A DNA stretch of 64,000 bases from Colwellia sp. 1_MG-2023 (GTDB taxonomy: Bacteria; Pseudomonadota; Gammaproteobacteria; Enterobacterales; Alteromonadaceae), in NCBI RefSeq assembly GCF_030546755.1, contig NZ_JAUOPE010000001.1, positions 450,617-514,616 of the forward strand. The letters run 5' to 3'. Numbering within the stretch: the first letter of the stretch is position 1; the number at the start of each line of letters is the position of its first letter. The position numbers and the translations under genes were made by a program. This document shows, piece by piece, positions 47,469 to 57,869 of the stretch. Below the pieces are notes generated by a model. It was given only the letters and a program-made list of their open reading frames with translations, was not told the DNA's origin and made no database searches.

Positions 47469-47633
47469 TTTATCCTTCCTTTTAAAATGTCCCTTACTTA
47501 GTCTGCCGATAAATAAATTTATTACAGTTTTTTATTCATAATTGTAAAAAACTTATTATTATTTCATACATGTCGCTTGGAAAGCGGGCATGACAGTCAC
47601 TATGAGCCTCATTCACTTTTAATAATCAAAAAC

Positions 47634-47662
47634 AAAAAAGCCGCTGTGGGAGAACAGCGGCT
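47634..47662 (-). terminator. Terminator of the large TonB receptor gene
   Basis: AGCCGCTGT (47639-47647) pairs with ACAGCGGCT (47654-47662); on the minus strand six T follow. It lies 25 bases past the receptor stop codon. Confidence 0.9.
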
Positions 47663-47686
47663 GATATTGAGTAAAATTATTGTCGT

Positions 47687-50647
47687 TTAAAAATCATAAC
47701 GAAGCGATAATTTCACATAACGAGGCGTTTGAAAATCATCAGCGTAACCAAATCTAGGGTTATTAGTGCCGCTATCAAATTCAGATTGTTCATCAACACC
47801 TTCAATACCATCCATATTAAAGACATTGAAAACATTCATTTTAAAGGTTAATAGCCCTGCGTCTTCTAGGTCAACACGATAGGTTAAATTTAAGTCTAAG
47901 TTGTAAACCCACTCAGTGGTACCTAAACTTCCTCGAGCAGTTGCGACACCATCATTATAAAATGAAGCAGCGCCGTACCAATCGCGTCCATAACACACAC
48001 CATCAACTGAAATAGCTGTTACACAGTAACCGTCGTCTTCAGGATGAACACCAAAGGCGCTCTTTGGTTTACCTGATTTTGCCCAAAAGTTATAACCAAC
48101 GCTAAAATCTTCTGTAACATTATAAATACCATAAGATTTAATGTTATGACGACGATCATTAGGTAAATTACCATAGCCATTATCCATTAACTCAGGGTAA
48201 TCAAATGAGGTTGTCCAACCAGGATCCGCTTGCCCATTATCAGAACGCACCAGCCCTTCGGTATTACCATAACTATGCGACCAGGTATAAGAAGCGGCAA
48301 TAAAAAAGTCCGCTGTTACATAACCTGAAACATTAAATTCTGCCGCATAATATTGACGTTTAGAGTCTGGAAAACCAAGCATATCCGCATTTACCGTGAC
48401 ACTCTCTTTGGTTCCGTCACCATCAACATCATAAGACATAGTCACATCGCGACCAGGATTAGTTAACGTTGGAAACCAACCGCCGACCAAGTAGTCGTTT
48501 AGGTTAGGATCGTTGGCATAATTCTCTTTTATCCATTGATTCATACCATAGTTAAACGAAATATCTTCAATTGATTGTTTTAGTTCACGAGAAACTAAAC
48601 GCACACCCGCCGCCCAATCATCATTTATTTGTTGCTCATAACCAATGACAATTTCATCTGAATACATAGATTCAGCTTGGTTATTAAAGAGTTGATCAGC
48701 ATCTGGTACTGTACCATCAGCCACAATATCGGTACGTAATTCTTCACCCAATTGCGGCGTGCCATCAGCATTAACGCCATTCAAACGATAAATATGATGA
48801 ATATCATAAGCGGCTGATGCCATGCGAACATTGGTATTCGGTGAAACTGGTTGGAAATAACGACCATATGAACCATAAAGTTTACTTGATCCATCCCCCA
48901 TTAAATCATAAGTAAAGCCAAGGCGTGGCGCTATTTGATCTTTTAAATCAACATATTTATCACCAGAGCCTGTGGTATTACTAAATTCACTAGCGCGAAC
49001 ACCTAAGTTAAGTACAAGTTGATCATTCACTTCCCAAGTATCAGTAAGGTAGATAGCATTTGATTGATTTTCAGTTTCACTTTCTTTACCCCAGATACGC
49101 AAGTCAGCATACTCTTCGCCGGCTAAAATTGGTAAACCAGCTGCGCCATCTTCGGCTGCGCGATAATAGTCGTACCAACCGTCACCATGGGGTTCATAAT
49201 AATCTGAGATTTCCAATGTTTCATGGTCAAAGCCAAAACGAAAGGTATGATCACCCATGACATAGTCAAAATCGACTCGATATACTTTACGCATATCTTT
49301 AGTAGAACTATCACCACTGCCAACCCAATCACCTAAAGGAACCCAGTAACCATCGCGATTATCCCATATTCTTGATAACTCAGGTGTTCCAGAAGGGACA
49401 CCTGTTTCATTTTCAACATGGCCATACATAGCTGAAACGGTAAAGTCATCGGTTAAGTAGCCGGTATACTGTACGTTCCAAACCAAGCCGCCATCTTTAC
49501 CTAAAGTTTCGCCCGGCTCATCAGACTTATTAAAGTTACCATCTGAATCTTTACGCCACTCATTAGATTGATAGGTCGCACCATTATCAAATGCCATGGC
49601 ACTTATTGAGTGATTTTCGTTGATTTCCCAATCTAACTTGGCAAACCACATGTCTCGTTCCCACTCACTTTCGGTATAGTTAGTATCACTATCACTTGAG
49701 CCATCACCGCTTTGAGGGTTATATAAGCCATAAAAGAACAAGGTATCTTCAATGATCGCGCCGCTTGCCCATAAGTTGATTTCTTTTTCATCATAATTGG
49801 TGGTATCGCTACGGATCATTTTTCCTTCATTATTAATCCAAGGATAAGGTTCACGTAACGACTGAGGTTCAATTTCAATTTTTCCACCAAAGCTCCATTC
49901 GTTATCACCAGACTTTGATACTAAATTCACCACACCACCGATAAAGCGACCGTACTCTGGCGAGACACCACCTGTGATAACTTCTGTTTGTTGAATGGCT
50001 TGCCATGGCAGTTCAATGTCTCCCATGCCTTTTCGGACATCAGTAATATTTAAACCATTGAGCATGTAACCATTTTCAGCCACTGAAGAGCCACCAATAG
50101 CAACACCACCAAATGATGCATCGCCACCAACGGTGCCTGGCGCTAACATAGCAATGGCAGAAGAGTTTAGTTCAACGGGCAATAAATTTAGTCTTTCCGT
50201 TGAAATAACTTGTGATGCTTGTGTTGAGCTTGTATCGATTTGGCTAATTCTTGCCCCTGATACCTCGATTCTTTCAATATTTGATGTATCTGCCATAGTT
50301 GCATCAAACACTAAGCCTGCAACATTAATATTGACATGTTCTTCACTTACCGTACCAAAACCTTCTTTAGTTACCGTAATTGTGTAATTTCCGATTGGTA
50401 AACCTTTTAGCGAGAAATCACCTTTTTCAGTCGTGGTAGTCGTTCTAACGATCCCTTTACCTTCATGCCTGATGGTAATAACAACATTATTTAAATCTGT
50501 TCCTGCTACTGACTCAATATGCCCATGAATTGACGCCTTACCATCAGTTGCTAGAACGCTTGGTGAGCTAAATGCAATTGCGGCACCGACAGCAAGTGCA
50601 GCAATTGTTTTACGTGGCTGAAAACCACTTTTATTTTTTTGAAACAT
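47687..50647 (-). CDS. TonB-dependent receptor with N-terminal carboxypeptidase-regulatory-like domain (Oar-like)
   Basis: A 986-residue outer-membrane protein: signal peptide (about residues 1-33), a carboxypeptidase-regulatory-like beta-sandwich (about 36-115, GHIESVAGTDLNNVVITIRHEGKG and GDFSLKGLPIGNYTITVTKEGF), a plug with IERIEVSGARISQID and EVITGGVSPEYGRFIGGVVN (about 125-240), and the barrel ending YVKLSLRYDF. This architecture is shared with Oar-like receptors that bind large substrates such as peptides. The S33 peptidase downstream would fit a peptide-uptake role, but this is inference. There is 448 bases of gene-free DNA upstream. Confidence 0.85.
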   Translation of the reverse strand: MFQKNKSGFQPRKTIAALAVGAAIAFSSPSVLATDGKASIHGHIESVAGTDLNNVVITIRHEGKGIVRTTTTTEKGDFSLKGLPIGNYTITVTKEGFGTVSEEHVNINVAGLVFDATMADTSNIERIEVSGARISQIDTSSTQASQVISTERLNLLPVELNSSAIAMLAPGTVGGDASFGGVAIGGSSVAENGYMLNGLNITDVRKGMGDIELPWQAIQQTEVITGGVSPEYGRFIGGVVNLVSKSGDNEWSFGGKIEIEPQSLREPYPWINNEGKMIRSDTTNYDEKEINLWASGAIIEDTLFFYGLYNPQSGDGSSDSDTNYTESEWERDMWFAKLDWEINENHSISAMAFDNGATYQSNEWRKDSDGNFNKSDEPGETLGKDGGLVWNVQYTGYLTDDFTVSAMYGHVENETGVPSGTPELSRIWDNRDGYWVPLGDWVGSGDSSTKDMRKVYRVDFDYVMGDHTFRFGFDHETLEISDYYEPHGDGWYDYYRAAEDGAAGLPILAGEEYADLRIWGKESETENQSNAIYLTDTWEVNDQLVLNLGVRASEFSNTTGSGDKYVDLKDQIAPRLGFTYDLMGDGSSKLYGSYGRYFQPVSPNTNVRMASAAYDIHHIYRLNGVNADGTPQLGEELRTDIVADGTVPDADQLFNNQAESMYSDEIVIGYEQQINDDWAAGVRLVSRELKQSIEDISFNYGMNQWIKENYANDPNLNDYLVGGWFPTLTNPGRDVTMSYDVDGDGTKESVTVNADMLGFPDSKRQYYAAEFNVSGYVTADFFIAASYTWSHSYGNTEGLVRSDNGQADPGWTTSFDYPELMDNGYGNLPNDRRHNIKSYGIYNVTEDFSVGYNFWAKSGKPKSAFGVHPEDDGYCVTAISVDGVCYGRDWYGAASFYNDGVATARGSLGTTEWVYNLDLNLTYRVDLEDAGLLTFKMNVFNVFNMDGIEGVDEQSEFDSGTNNPRFGYADDFQTPRYVKLSLRYDF

Positions 50648-51095
50648 TGTGAAACCCTTTTATGCAAGTTTTATATTTTTTGCTGTTATTTACAGCTTAT
50701 TCTTATTAGCACCAATAGATTGTATACAATATATTGGATCCTTAGTGTATTGAACAAAAAGTCGACATTCAATGACTAATTTCAAATATTTACTTACATT
50801 TATTTAACAATCTTGAAAATCAAATAGTTACAATGAAAAAAATTTACTTTCCGGTTTAAATTTCACTTTAATTGAGATATAGAAATTAAATTTGATGTTT
50901 CCCCGTATAAATCAAATATTGATTTTTTAAATTGTTTTAGCAAAACAGTTAAAACTTGTTCGAATAACAATCTAAAAAGCGATAAACCATGCAAAATCAC
51001 GCGATAAACATTAAAAAAAAGAATTAATCATTCACAACACCTTCATTTAGCGATAAAGTCTTAGTTAAGATGTATTTTTAATTTAAGGATTCTTG
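50648..51095. other. Gene-free stretch upstream of the TonB receptor and EF-hand genes
   Basis: The 448 bases separate two divergent genes. The sequence is AT-rich and holds the promoters of both. I see no repeat, terminator or recognisable operator in it. Confidence 0.4.
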
Positions 51096-51314
51096 ATGGA
51101 ACTTAATCAGTGGGTAGATGAGCTTTTTGAAGTATTTGATGTAGATAAAGACGGCGTCATTAACCGCAGTGAATTTGTTGAATTGATTGATTGTTTACTT
51201 CAAGACAAAGGCATTCGTATGTGCGAATCAATCTTCAAACGATTTGATACTAACCATGATAATTCGATCTCTAAAGAAGAATTAAAAGAAATGGTTATTG
51301 AACTCGCGCTATAG
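51096..51314 (+). CDS. Small EF-hand calcium-binding protein
   Basis: A 72-residue soluble protein that is one EF-hand pair: loops DVDKDGVINRSE (about 15-26) and DTNHDNSISKEE (about 50-61), both with the Asp-x-Asp/Asn-x-Asp/Asn-Gly/Ser pattern and a Glu at position 12. The ATG at 51096 is used because AAGGA (51085-51089) lies 6 bases upstream. It probably binds Ca2+ and acts as a sensor or buffer; the partner is unknown. A terminator follows, so it is monocistronic. Confidence 0.85.
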   Translation: MELNQWVDELFEVFDVDKDGVINRSEFVELIDCLLQDKGIRMCESIFKRFDTNHDNSISKEELKEMVIELAL

Positions 51315-51348
51315 CCAAATTTAATTTTTATTCGTGATAACTTCTTGG

Positions 51349-51373
51349 AAAAGAGCCTTAATGGCTCTTTTTT
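51349..51373 (+). terminator. Terminator of the EF-hand gene
   Basis: AAAAGAGCC (51349-51357) pairs with GGCTCTTTT (51363-51371) around TTAAT, followed by more T. Confidence 0.9.
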
Positions 51374-51450
51374 AATCTGGTCTAACCTCTTTTTATCTGA
51401 GTCATACTCTGCTATTATTTCAGCTTACACATGTTAGCTGAAATAATAAG

Positions 51451-52086
51451 ATGCCTTTATCCCCCCAATATAGTCTTGCTGAAGAAATAGCGAATGCGGT
51501 AAGTCATGGCATTGGAGCTTTGTTAAGTGTTGCCGGACTCACCTTACTTTTAACCTATGCAGTACAACAACAAGACCTAATGCGTATTATCAGTTTTACA
51601 ATTTACAGCGCAAGTTTAGTGATATTATTTTTAGCATCCACGCTTTATCACGCAATAGTTTCTCCAAAAGCAAAACACCTCTTTAAACTATTCGATCATT
51701 GCGCGATATATTTATTAATTGCTGGTACTTATACCCCACTGATGTTGATCACTCTTAATGATCGACTAGGTTTTATTATGTTAACCATAATATGGCTATT
51801 AGCTTTTGCGGGGATTTTTTACAAAATTTTCTGTAAAAATCAAAATAAAGCGCTATCTGTCGCCAGTTATCTTGGACTTGGCTTTGTTTCGATATTTTGT
51901 CTTCAACAAATAGCCAATGCTATTGATACTAATGGTTTAACTCTACTTTGTTTAGGAGGTGGGTTTTATGCCTTTGGGGTGATTTTTTACGTGAATCATA
52001 AAATTCCTTTTAACCATGCAATTTGGCACCTGTTTGTTTTAGCAGGTGCCGCCTGTCATTATTTTATGATGTGGCTATATGTGTAA
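51451..52086 (+). CDS. trhA: TrhA/hemolysin III family membrane protein
   Basis: A 211-residue protein with seven helices. The start SLAEEIANAVSHGIGALLSVAG, the STLYHAI motif near residue 67, the FDHCAIYLLIAGTYTP segment near 90 and the H-x3-H-like end NHAIWHLFVLAGAACHYFMM are signatures of the hemolysin III/PAQR-like family. The conserved residues form a putative metal site. E. coli TrhA affects membrane energetics; true hemolytic action is not implied. It converges with the DUF5916-type gene with only 14 bases between. Confidence 0.85.
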   Translation: MPLSPQYSLAEEIANAVSHGIGALLSVAGLTLLLTYAVQQQDLMRIISFTIYSASLVILFLASTLYHAIVSPKAKHLFKLFDHCAIYLLIAGTYTPLMLITLNDRLGFIMLTIIWLLAFAGIFYKIFCKNQNKALSVASYLGLGFVSIFCLQQIANAIDTNGLTLLCLGGGFYAFGVIFYVNHKIPFNHAIWHLFVLAGAACHYFMMWLYV

Positions 52087-52100
52087 TTAACAATACAAAG

Positions 52101-54386
52101 TTACAACTGCCATGCATAACTAAATTTTGTAAAAATAGTACGCTGATCTCGCGCTAAACTATCTAAGTTATCATCTTGATAGCCACCATCTGAATAACCA
52201 ATAAAGAATAAAGTTTGCGGGTTAATTTTATAAGAATAGATAAGTTGACTAGAGAAATACCTACTATTTCTATCGGGTCTATCTTCAATATCATCGTATA
52301 TATACAAATCTGGATCTCGTTCAATATCAGTATATTGCACTACAAACTTTAAGATACTGCGCATATCGAATTGATACCCTATTCGTAAGTCTGTTTGATG
52401 AGCGGTATAAATACGATCATCATTCACCTCTAGTTGGCTGTAACTATAATTTAAATCAATTTTTATATGCTCATTAACATCCCATTCTATATATGGGTCA
52501 ACATCAAAAACGTCACCTAACCGGGTATTAGCAAAATCAATTTGTTTACCAAAACGATAAAAAGCCCCTAACTCAATGTTTCTACGAGGTCTAAATCGGG
52601 CAAATTGCATAAATTGAGTTTCATCAAACATCTCACCGTCATACAGTCGTTTGCGATGGACTATGCCAAAGTTAGAATAAAACTGCTTCTTGCCTTGTAA
52701 ATTACCATGTATCTCGTACTCTTCTTCGAGCATATTGCCGTCTTGGTCATAGGTTTTATCCCAGTCGCCAAAATACCCCCAACGAGTAAAAGTATCGTCT
52801 TCGTCGCCGTAATAATATCGGTTACCGCCAAGCACAACACGCTCGATGTTAGAACGAGTTTCAAAACCTAAATCTGCACGGAAATCTTCACCAATATTGC
52901 TATAATCCGCTCTTAAATTATAATCGCGGGTACTATGTGAGTAGTTAATACTTAACGCTTGATCACTCTGTTTTTTGTTAACTTCAAACTCTTCAACCAC
53001 TGACTCAGGGTTATCGGTTTCTGAACGTGCTACTTGATAACTAATTTTATCCTTTTGACTTATCCAATAAGTGCCATCCACCGATACTAAAGTATTGTTA
53101 TAATGACTCGCTTGGCGATGCGTCATCAAAACGCCAATATTATTTCTCTCACCAACATCTACTTTATATCGAGCAATAGCAACTTCTGATTTTTCATCTA
53201 ATGTCGCAATATCAGATCCTTGATTTCCCGGCATTAAAAATGAAGTATTGTTGTCATTTGCTAACATCACGCCATAACTATGATCATTCGTTTTACCCGT
53301 TACTTTGGCGCCAACATCAGGTTCAGCAATGTTACGAGTATGAACAAAATTGAAATTAGTGGTATCAAAATATGAAGCACCATCTAAAAAGAAAGGTCGT
53401 TTTTCTGGAAAAAATAAGGAGTAAGTATTGTTAACATCTAACTGTCCTGCATCTGCTTCAACTTGTGAAAAATCAGGGTTGATAGTGGCATTTAAAACAA
53501 TATCTTGAGTGATCCCCCAACGAATATCTAAACCAGGTTCTGCATCAACACTTCCCGATTGCCAATCACCTGGAACCTCTGGCTTTTCATCTTGCTTTGA
53601 TAGTGTAAGTGTAGGAGTTAATTGAAAATTATTACCTGCTTTAATATTTTGCAATCCAACAAGTTGTTGAAATTGACACAAGTTACATTTGATATTTCTA
53701 TCACGTTTATAAGTTGCCATTTGGATGCGTACATCACGCGGATAATTTCGCCAACCGGCAACATTCCATACTTGCTCTTTTTCTGTTTCTGCAAAACGTA
53801 AAGAGCTGAACGGAATACTCATCTCCACAACATAACCAAAGTCGGTTATTTGTCCGGCGCTATCCCAGATTGCATCCCAAGAATCGTCTTCATTCCAACC
53901 GTCGGTATCATCCATTTTCATATCCGCTTGAGCGCCTAACGGATTAACGAAGAACTCATACGCACCACGTTCGTCGTTAAAGGTATCAATGATAATACCA
54001 ACATTGTCATCAGCCCAAAGCGCATCACGATCCCGTAATGAAGCTCGAATAAGTTCTGGATTCGGATCATATGCTTTGAAAGCTACATTTAGAGATTTAC
54101 CATCTTGATAAAAATACACCTCAGTCTTAACCGGAGCAGGTATACCTTCTCCAGGGTTATTTTCGTAAGACAGCATCATTTTTGTCGCATTTTTCCATGA
54201 CGGCTCATCTAAAACACCATCAAGGGTAATGGACTGGCTTATTTCAGCAAGTACTTGACTATTACATTGTATTTGTTGCGAAAAAGCATAATTAATGTTC
54301 GCTATCATAGTAAGCACAAACACAAACATAGACTTGAATAAATGCCATGAAGGCTTTAATTTTTTAAACTGAATGCGTAAAGGCAT
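52101..54386 (-). CDS. DUF5916 protein with CBM9-like N-terminus, outer-membrane type
   Basis: A 761-residue protein. After a signal peptide (ending FVFVLTMIANINYAFSQQ) there is a carbohydrate-binding-family-9-like domain (about residues 50-230: LDGVLDEPSWKNATKMM, DDNVGIIIDTFNDERGAYEFFVNPLG) and a long beta-rich remainder (about 260-761) that looks like an outer-membrane barrel, ending in aromatic FTKFSYAWQL. The FFPEKRPFFLDGASYFD motif is typical of DUF5916. The role is unknown. I start at ATG 54386; a longer frame begins at TTG 54479 but its extra residues do not look like a signal peptide. Confidence 0.75.
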   Translation of the reverse strand: MPLRIQFKKLKPSWHLFKSMFVFVLTMIANINYAFSQQIQCNSQVLAEISQSITLDGVLDEPSWKNATKMMLSYENNPGEGIPAPVKTEVYFYQDGKSLNVAFKAYDPNPELIRASLRDRDALWADDNVGIIIDTFNDERGAYEFFVNPLGAQADMKMDDTDGWNEDDSWDAIWDSAGQITDFGYVVEMSIPFSSLRFAETEKEQVWNVAGWRNYPRDVRIQMATYKRDRNIKCNLCQFQQLVGLQNIKAGNNFQLTPTLTLSKQDEKPEVPGDWQSGSVDAEPGLDIRWGITQDIVLNATINPDFSQVEADAGQLDVNNTYSLFFPEKRPFFLDGASYFDTTNFNFVHTRNIAEPDVGAKVTGKTNDHSYGVMLANDNNTSFLMPGNQGSDIATLDEKSEVAIARYKVDVGERNNIGVLMTHRQASHYNNTLVSVDGTYWISQKDKISYQVARSETDNPESVVEEFEVNKKQSDQALSINYSHSTRDYNLRADYSNIGEDFRADLGFETRSNIERVVLGGNRYYYGDEDDTFTRWGYFGDWDKTYDQDGNMLEEEYEIHGNLQGKKQFYSNFGIVHRKRLYDGEMFDETQFMQFARFRPRRNIELGAFYRFGKQIDFANTRLGDVFDVDPYIEWDVNEHIKIDLNYSYSQLEVNDDRIYTAHQTDLRIGYQFDMRSILKFVVQYTDIERDPDLYIYDDIEDRPDRNSRYFSSQLIYSYKINPQTLFFIGYSDGGYQDDNLDSLARDQRTIFTKFSYAWQL

Positions 54387-54598
54387 GGTTAAGTTCACTT
54401 TTTTATTATTATTAATGACAAGGTAACTAAAGGTATTGTCGCTTGAAACGATGAAATAGTTTATTGGTAAATGTAACAAAATATTTAAATGATGTTTAAT
54501 TTGAATAAAATTATAACTTATTGATTCGTAGTATATACACCTTAGTACGAAAGAACAGGTAGTTAATATATGACTCTTAAAGGTGTATGGAGCTTTTT

Positions 54599-55744
54599 TT
54601 ATGAACTTACATATTCGTCAAGCTTAGTTAATAAAAATTTAAAATTATTTTTTCCTAATCCTAACCTAAAATACTGACCTGCTTGACCAAATAAGCATGC
54701 CGGTAACACTAAAAGTCCTGTCTGTTCCGCTAAACCTCTCGCCCACAGCTCTATCGGTTGCTCTGTATTTACTTCAACCAAACTCAACAAACCAGCTTGC
54801 GGTGGATGCCATTGAAATATGTCAGAATGTGTCTGAATAAATGCATTAAAGTGTTCAATATTGGTTTTTATTATTTGATTATTTAAGGCGATAATTTTCT
54901 CGCTTTGCTGTAATGCGATTTCCGCTAATCGTTCATCAATTGCCGAACAACAAATAGAACTTAAACTCTTAATCGCCAATAATTGCTTTAAAATAGCTTT
55001 ATTTTGACTTACCACCCAGCCAATGCGAATACCGGCTAAACCAAAACTTTTTGACATTACAGACACGACGATTGCTTTATCATAATCTAAAAACCGATGC
55101 GATAAAGCCAAGTTATTATAGTTACTGGCCTGTGAAACATCGTCAGCAAGTAAATAACAATCATATGCTTTTGCTAATAATAAAATTTGCTCAGCTAAAT
55201 CGCTATCGATAATACTTCCCGTTGGATTATGCGGCGAATTAATCACGATTAATTTAGTTTTTTTACTGATTCGTGCTTTGACATCCTCAATATTAAACTG
55301 CCAATTTTTCAATGCTGACAACTCAATTGGTTTAACAATACAACCTGACTTTTCAGCCATGTTAGACAACGAAGGATAATTTGGCGTTACCACAATAATT
55401 TCATCATCAGGTTGTAATAAACATTGATAAATAGCAGACAATGCCTCTTGCGCGCCGCAAAAAGTCAGTACGTTATCTTCGTTCAAAGGGCATTGATGAT
55501 GATTTAATTGATGATGAAAATTAACAATAGCGGTACGTAATGGAGCGCTGCCTTTTAAAGGCGCATAAGTAAGCTCAAGCGCATTAAGTTTATCAAAACC
55601 ATTTGCTGACATTTGCACTAACTGCTCTAACGTTAAGCTATGTGCAGTTGAGTCACTTAAACTCCCTTCAATTGGACAGCTTAATGATTGAGTAAATTGT
55701 ATATGAGCTGGTAACTCACGTTGAATGAGGAGTTTACTCGCCAT
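54599..55744 (-). CDS. ovoB: PLP-dependent aminotransferase-fold enzyme, candidate ovothiol sulfoxide lyase OvoB
   Basis: A 381-residue class I/II aminotransferase-like protein. The PLP lysine is K232 in SVMSKSFGLAGIRIGW; INSPHNPTGS (about 169-178) and LADDVSQ (about 199-205) are the other cofactor residues. OvoA couples cysteine to histidine as a sulfoxide; a PLP-dependent lyase, OvoB, then releases 5-thiohistidine. Its gene overlaps ovoA by 11 bases, which makes it the natural OvoB candidate, but a plain aminotransferase role cannot be excluded. Last gene of the cluster. Confidence 0.75.
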   Translation of the reverse strand: MASKLLIQRELPAHIQFTQSLSCPIEGSLSDSTAHSLTLEQLVQMSANGFDKLNALELTYAPLKGSAPLRTAIVNFHHQLNHHQCPLNEDNVLTFCGAQEALSAIYQCLLQPDDEIIVVTPNYPSLSNMAEKSGCIVKPIELSALKNWQFNIEDVKARISKKTKLIVINSPHNPTGSIIDSDLAEQILLLAKAYDCYLLADDVSQASNYNNLALSHRFLDYDKAIVVSVMSKSFGLAGIRIGWVVSQNKAILKQLLAIKSLSSICCSAIDERLAEIALQQSEKIIALNNQIIKTNIEHFNAFIQTHSDIFQWHPPQAGLLSLVEVNTEQPIELWARGLAEQTGLLVLPACLFGQAGQYFRLGLGKNNFKFLLTKLDEYVSS

Positions 55745-57854
55745 TTTTTAACTGCCACACAGATATCATAATACTATTTTGTTGATTTTGATGAGCATTA
55801 ATTGCAACGGTTTGTTGAAGTGTTGTTGTGGTTTCTAAGGTAAAATTAGGCAGTAATAATTGTGATATGCCATCAAATACGGTGACATTTTCACCATTCA
55901 CTTTAATGCCACCCAACCATTTATCTTTTGGAGTAATATCTTCATTAAAAATATTACTCGTCGCTACAATCAATAAACCCACTTTATTTAGCCGTTGATG
56001 AATATTTGCTAACACCGCCTTAGGATCATAACTTTGCTCTAACACATGCTGTAATAATATGACGTCGTAACCTTGAAAGATGGGTTTTAAATTAACAGCA
56101 TCGCCTTGAGAAAAATGGACATTACTTCGATAATCTTTCACATATTGCGCCAACGAAACTTCGTTAAAGTTGACAATATCTCCTTCGAAAATCGTTTGAA
56201 AACGCACATTTTCACTATTTTGCAGTTTCACCCCATATTGTATAAATCGAGCTGAGAAATCAACAGCGTCAATTTGCTCAAACAACGTTGATAATTCAAA
56301 TGCCGTTCGACCAACTGAACAACCTAAGTTGAGTAATTTATTCGTGGTGAGCTTCTCAAAAAACTCACCACAAACAACTTGAACAAGCTTCGCCAGCTCA
56401 ACAGAAAAATTAGCGCCTGGTGTTTGTCCATTTGGATAATGGCTTGCCAATTGCTGACAAATAACATCATCCGTTTCGATAAGATTAACCGGAGTCATAG
56501 GAACTTCAGCTTGGTCATTTTCAACATATCGAAATCCAGCATGTTGGAAAAAATGACGACGAAACGCATATCGTGATGACTTGATGGTTTCGTTGCCGGT
56601 AGAAATCCAAGAGCCTCCTTTGATTAAATTATGCTGACCATCAAAAGTGGGCGTTGAAAAATCATCGTACAACGGATGCACTTTAAAACCATTAAAACCA
56701 TCAATCGCTGACTCAGTCCACTGCCAAACATTACCAATCACATCATAAAATTCTTGATGTTCAAACCTATCAATGGGACAAGATGAGGCATAATGCGCTA
56801 AATTAATATTACTAGGAGAGCCAACTATTGAGGGTGCAACCTGCTCTCTTAAACAATACCACTGGGCTTCTGTCGGCAAACGAATATAACCTTGTGTTTG
56901 CTTGCTTTTCCACTGACAAAAAGCACTCGCTTCAAGGTGATTGACTTCGACTGGCCAATTCAATGGTAAGGGGATTTCTGCAAGCAAATTTCGTTGCCAA
57001 TAGTCATTGCCACGTTTTAGCCAAAACCTCGGCATTTTCGCTTGAGTGAAACTAAGCCACTGTTGACCTTCTTCAGTCCAATATTCTGCGTTTTGATATC
57101 CACCCGCTTCAACAAATTGCAAATACTCTTGATTAGACACCAAGTATTTACTGGCTTTAAATGATGATATCTCAATCGTTAACTGACCATACTCATTATC
57201 CCAACCATAAGTATAATCATCGTTTGCTTTACCTAATGTTACCGTTTGACCTGACACCATCAGTAAATCATTTTCAGGCGCTTCATGTGAATCTGAGCAA
57301 GCTTGCCAATAGCTGCTGTTCGATAAGTATTGTATTGGCAACATCCGCATGATCACTGAAGACGTTTCCAAATGAATACGTTCATGTTCACACCCCATCA
57401 ATATCACCCAAGCCAAAGAGTCTTGGCTGATTGGTAACACCAACGGCATGTCATCAATTAATTGATTTACTAATGCGAAAACTTGCTGACGATACGTTTT
57501 TACCTCAGATAAACTAGGCCATTGGTAGTGGTTGCTATCCAAATCATCCCAGCTCATCTCATCAACACCAACTGCGCATACGGCTTCTAACTTTTCATTC
57601 AGACGTGACGAGATATATTTACCAAGCATTAACTTGTTGATAAAAAATGTGGCGGTATGGCCATAATAAAAGATTAATGGATGGCGTAAGCGTTCAGGCC
57701 TTAAATAATAAGCAGCTTCATCATTTATTAAGGCAAATAACGACTCATAACTTTGCCAAGTATTAGCAAAATAGTTTTTTAATTCTACCCTCTTTTGTTC
57801 AGCGTCTTCACCAATTAATAACGGTGTTGTCAGTTGCTTTAATGTGCTTTTCAT
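55734..57854 (-). CDS. ovoA: 5-histidylcysteine sulfoxide synthase / N-methyltransferase OvoA
   Basis: A 706-residue three-domain protein. A DinB-like four-helix domain (about residues 20-180) carries the iron ligands: H66 in YYGHTA and H157/H161 in EHERIHLETSS. A sulfatase-modifying-factor (FGE-like) domain follows (about 195-435, GNVWQWTESAIDGFNG and GGSWISTGN). The C-terminal SAM methyltransferase (about 460-700) has LNLGCSVGRTAFEL. It joins histidine and cysteine using O2, then N-methylates the product to ovothiol A. The combined three-domain form is the standard OvoA. It lies 15 bases after the GS-like gene and overlaps ovoB. Confidence 0.92.
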   Translation of the reverse strand: MKSTLKQLTTPLLIGEDAEQKRVELKNYFANTWQSYESLFALINDEAAYYLRPERLRHPLIFYYGHTATFFINKLMLGKYISSRLNEKLEAVCAVGVDEMSWDDLDSNHYQWPSLSEVKTYRQQVFALVNQLIDDMPLVLPISQDSLAWVILMGCEHERIHLETSSVIMRMLPIQYLSNSSYWQACSDSHEAPENDLLMVSGQTVTLGKANDDYTYGWDNEYGQLTIEISSFKASKYLVSNQEYLQFVEAGGYQNAEYWTEEGQQWLSFTQAKMPRFWLKRGNDYWQRNLLAEIPLPLNWPVEVNHLEASAFCQWKSKQTQGYIRLPTEAQWYCLREQVAPSIVGSPSNINLAHYASSCPIDRFEHQEFYDVIGNVWQWTESAIDGFNGFKVHPLYDDFSTPTFDGQHNLIKGGSWISTGNETIKSSRYAFRRHFFQHAGFRYVENDQAEVPMTPVNLIETDDVICQQLASHYPNGQTPGANFSVELAKLVQVVCGEFFEKLTTNKLLNLGCSVGRTAFELSTLFEQIDAVDFSARFIQYGVKLQNSENVRFQTIFEGDIVNFNEVSLAQYVKDYRSNVHFSQGDAVNLKPIFQGYDVILLQHVLEQSYDPKAVLANIHQRLNKVGLLIVATSNIFNEDITPKDKWLGGIKVNGENVTVFDGISQLLLPNFTLETTTTLQQTVAINAHQNQQNSIMISVWQLKNGE

Positions 57855-57869
57855 AAAATTTTTGTCGTA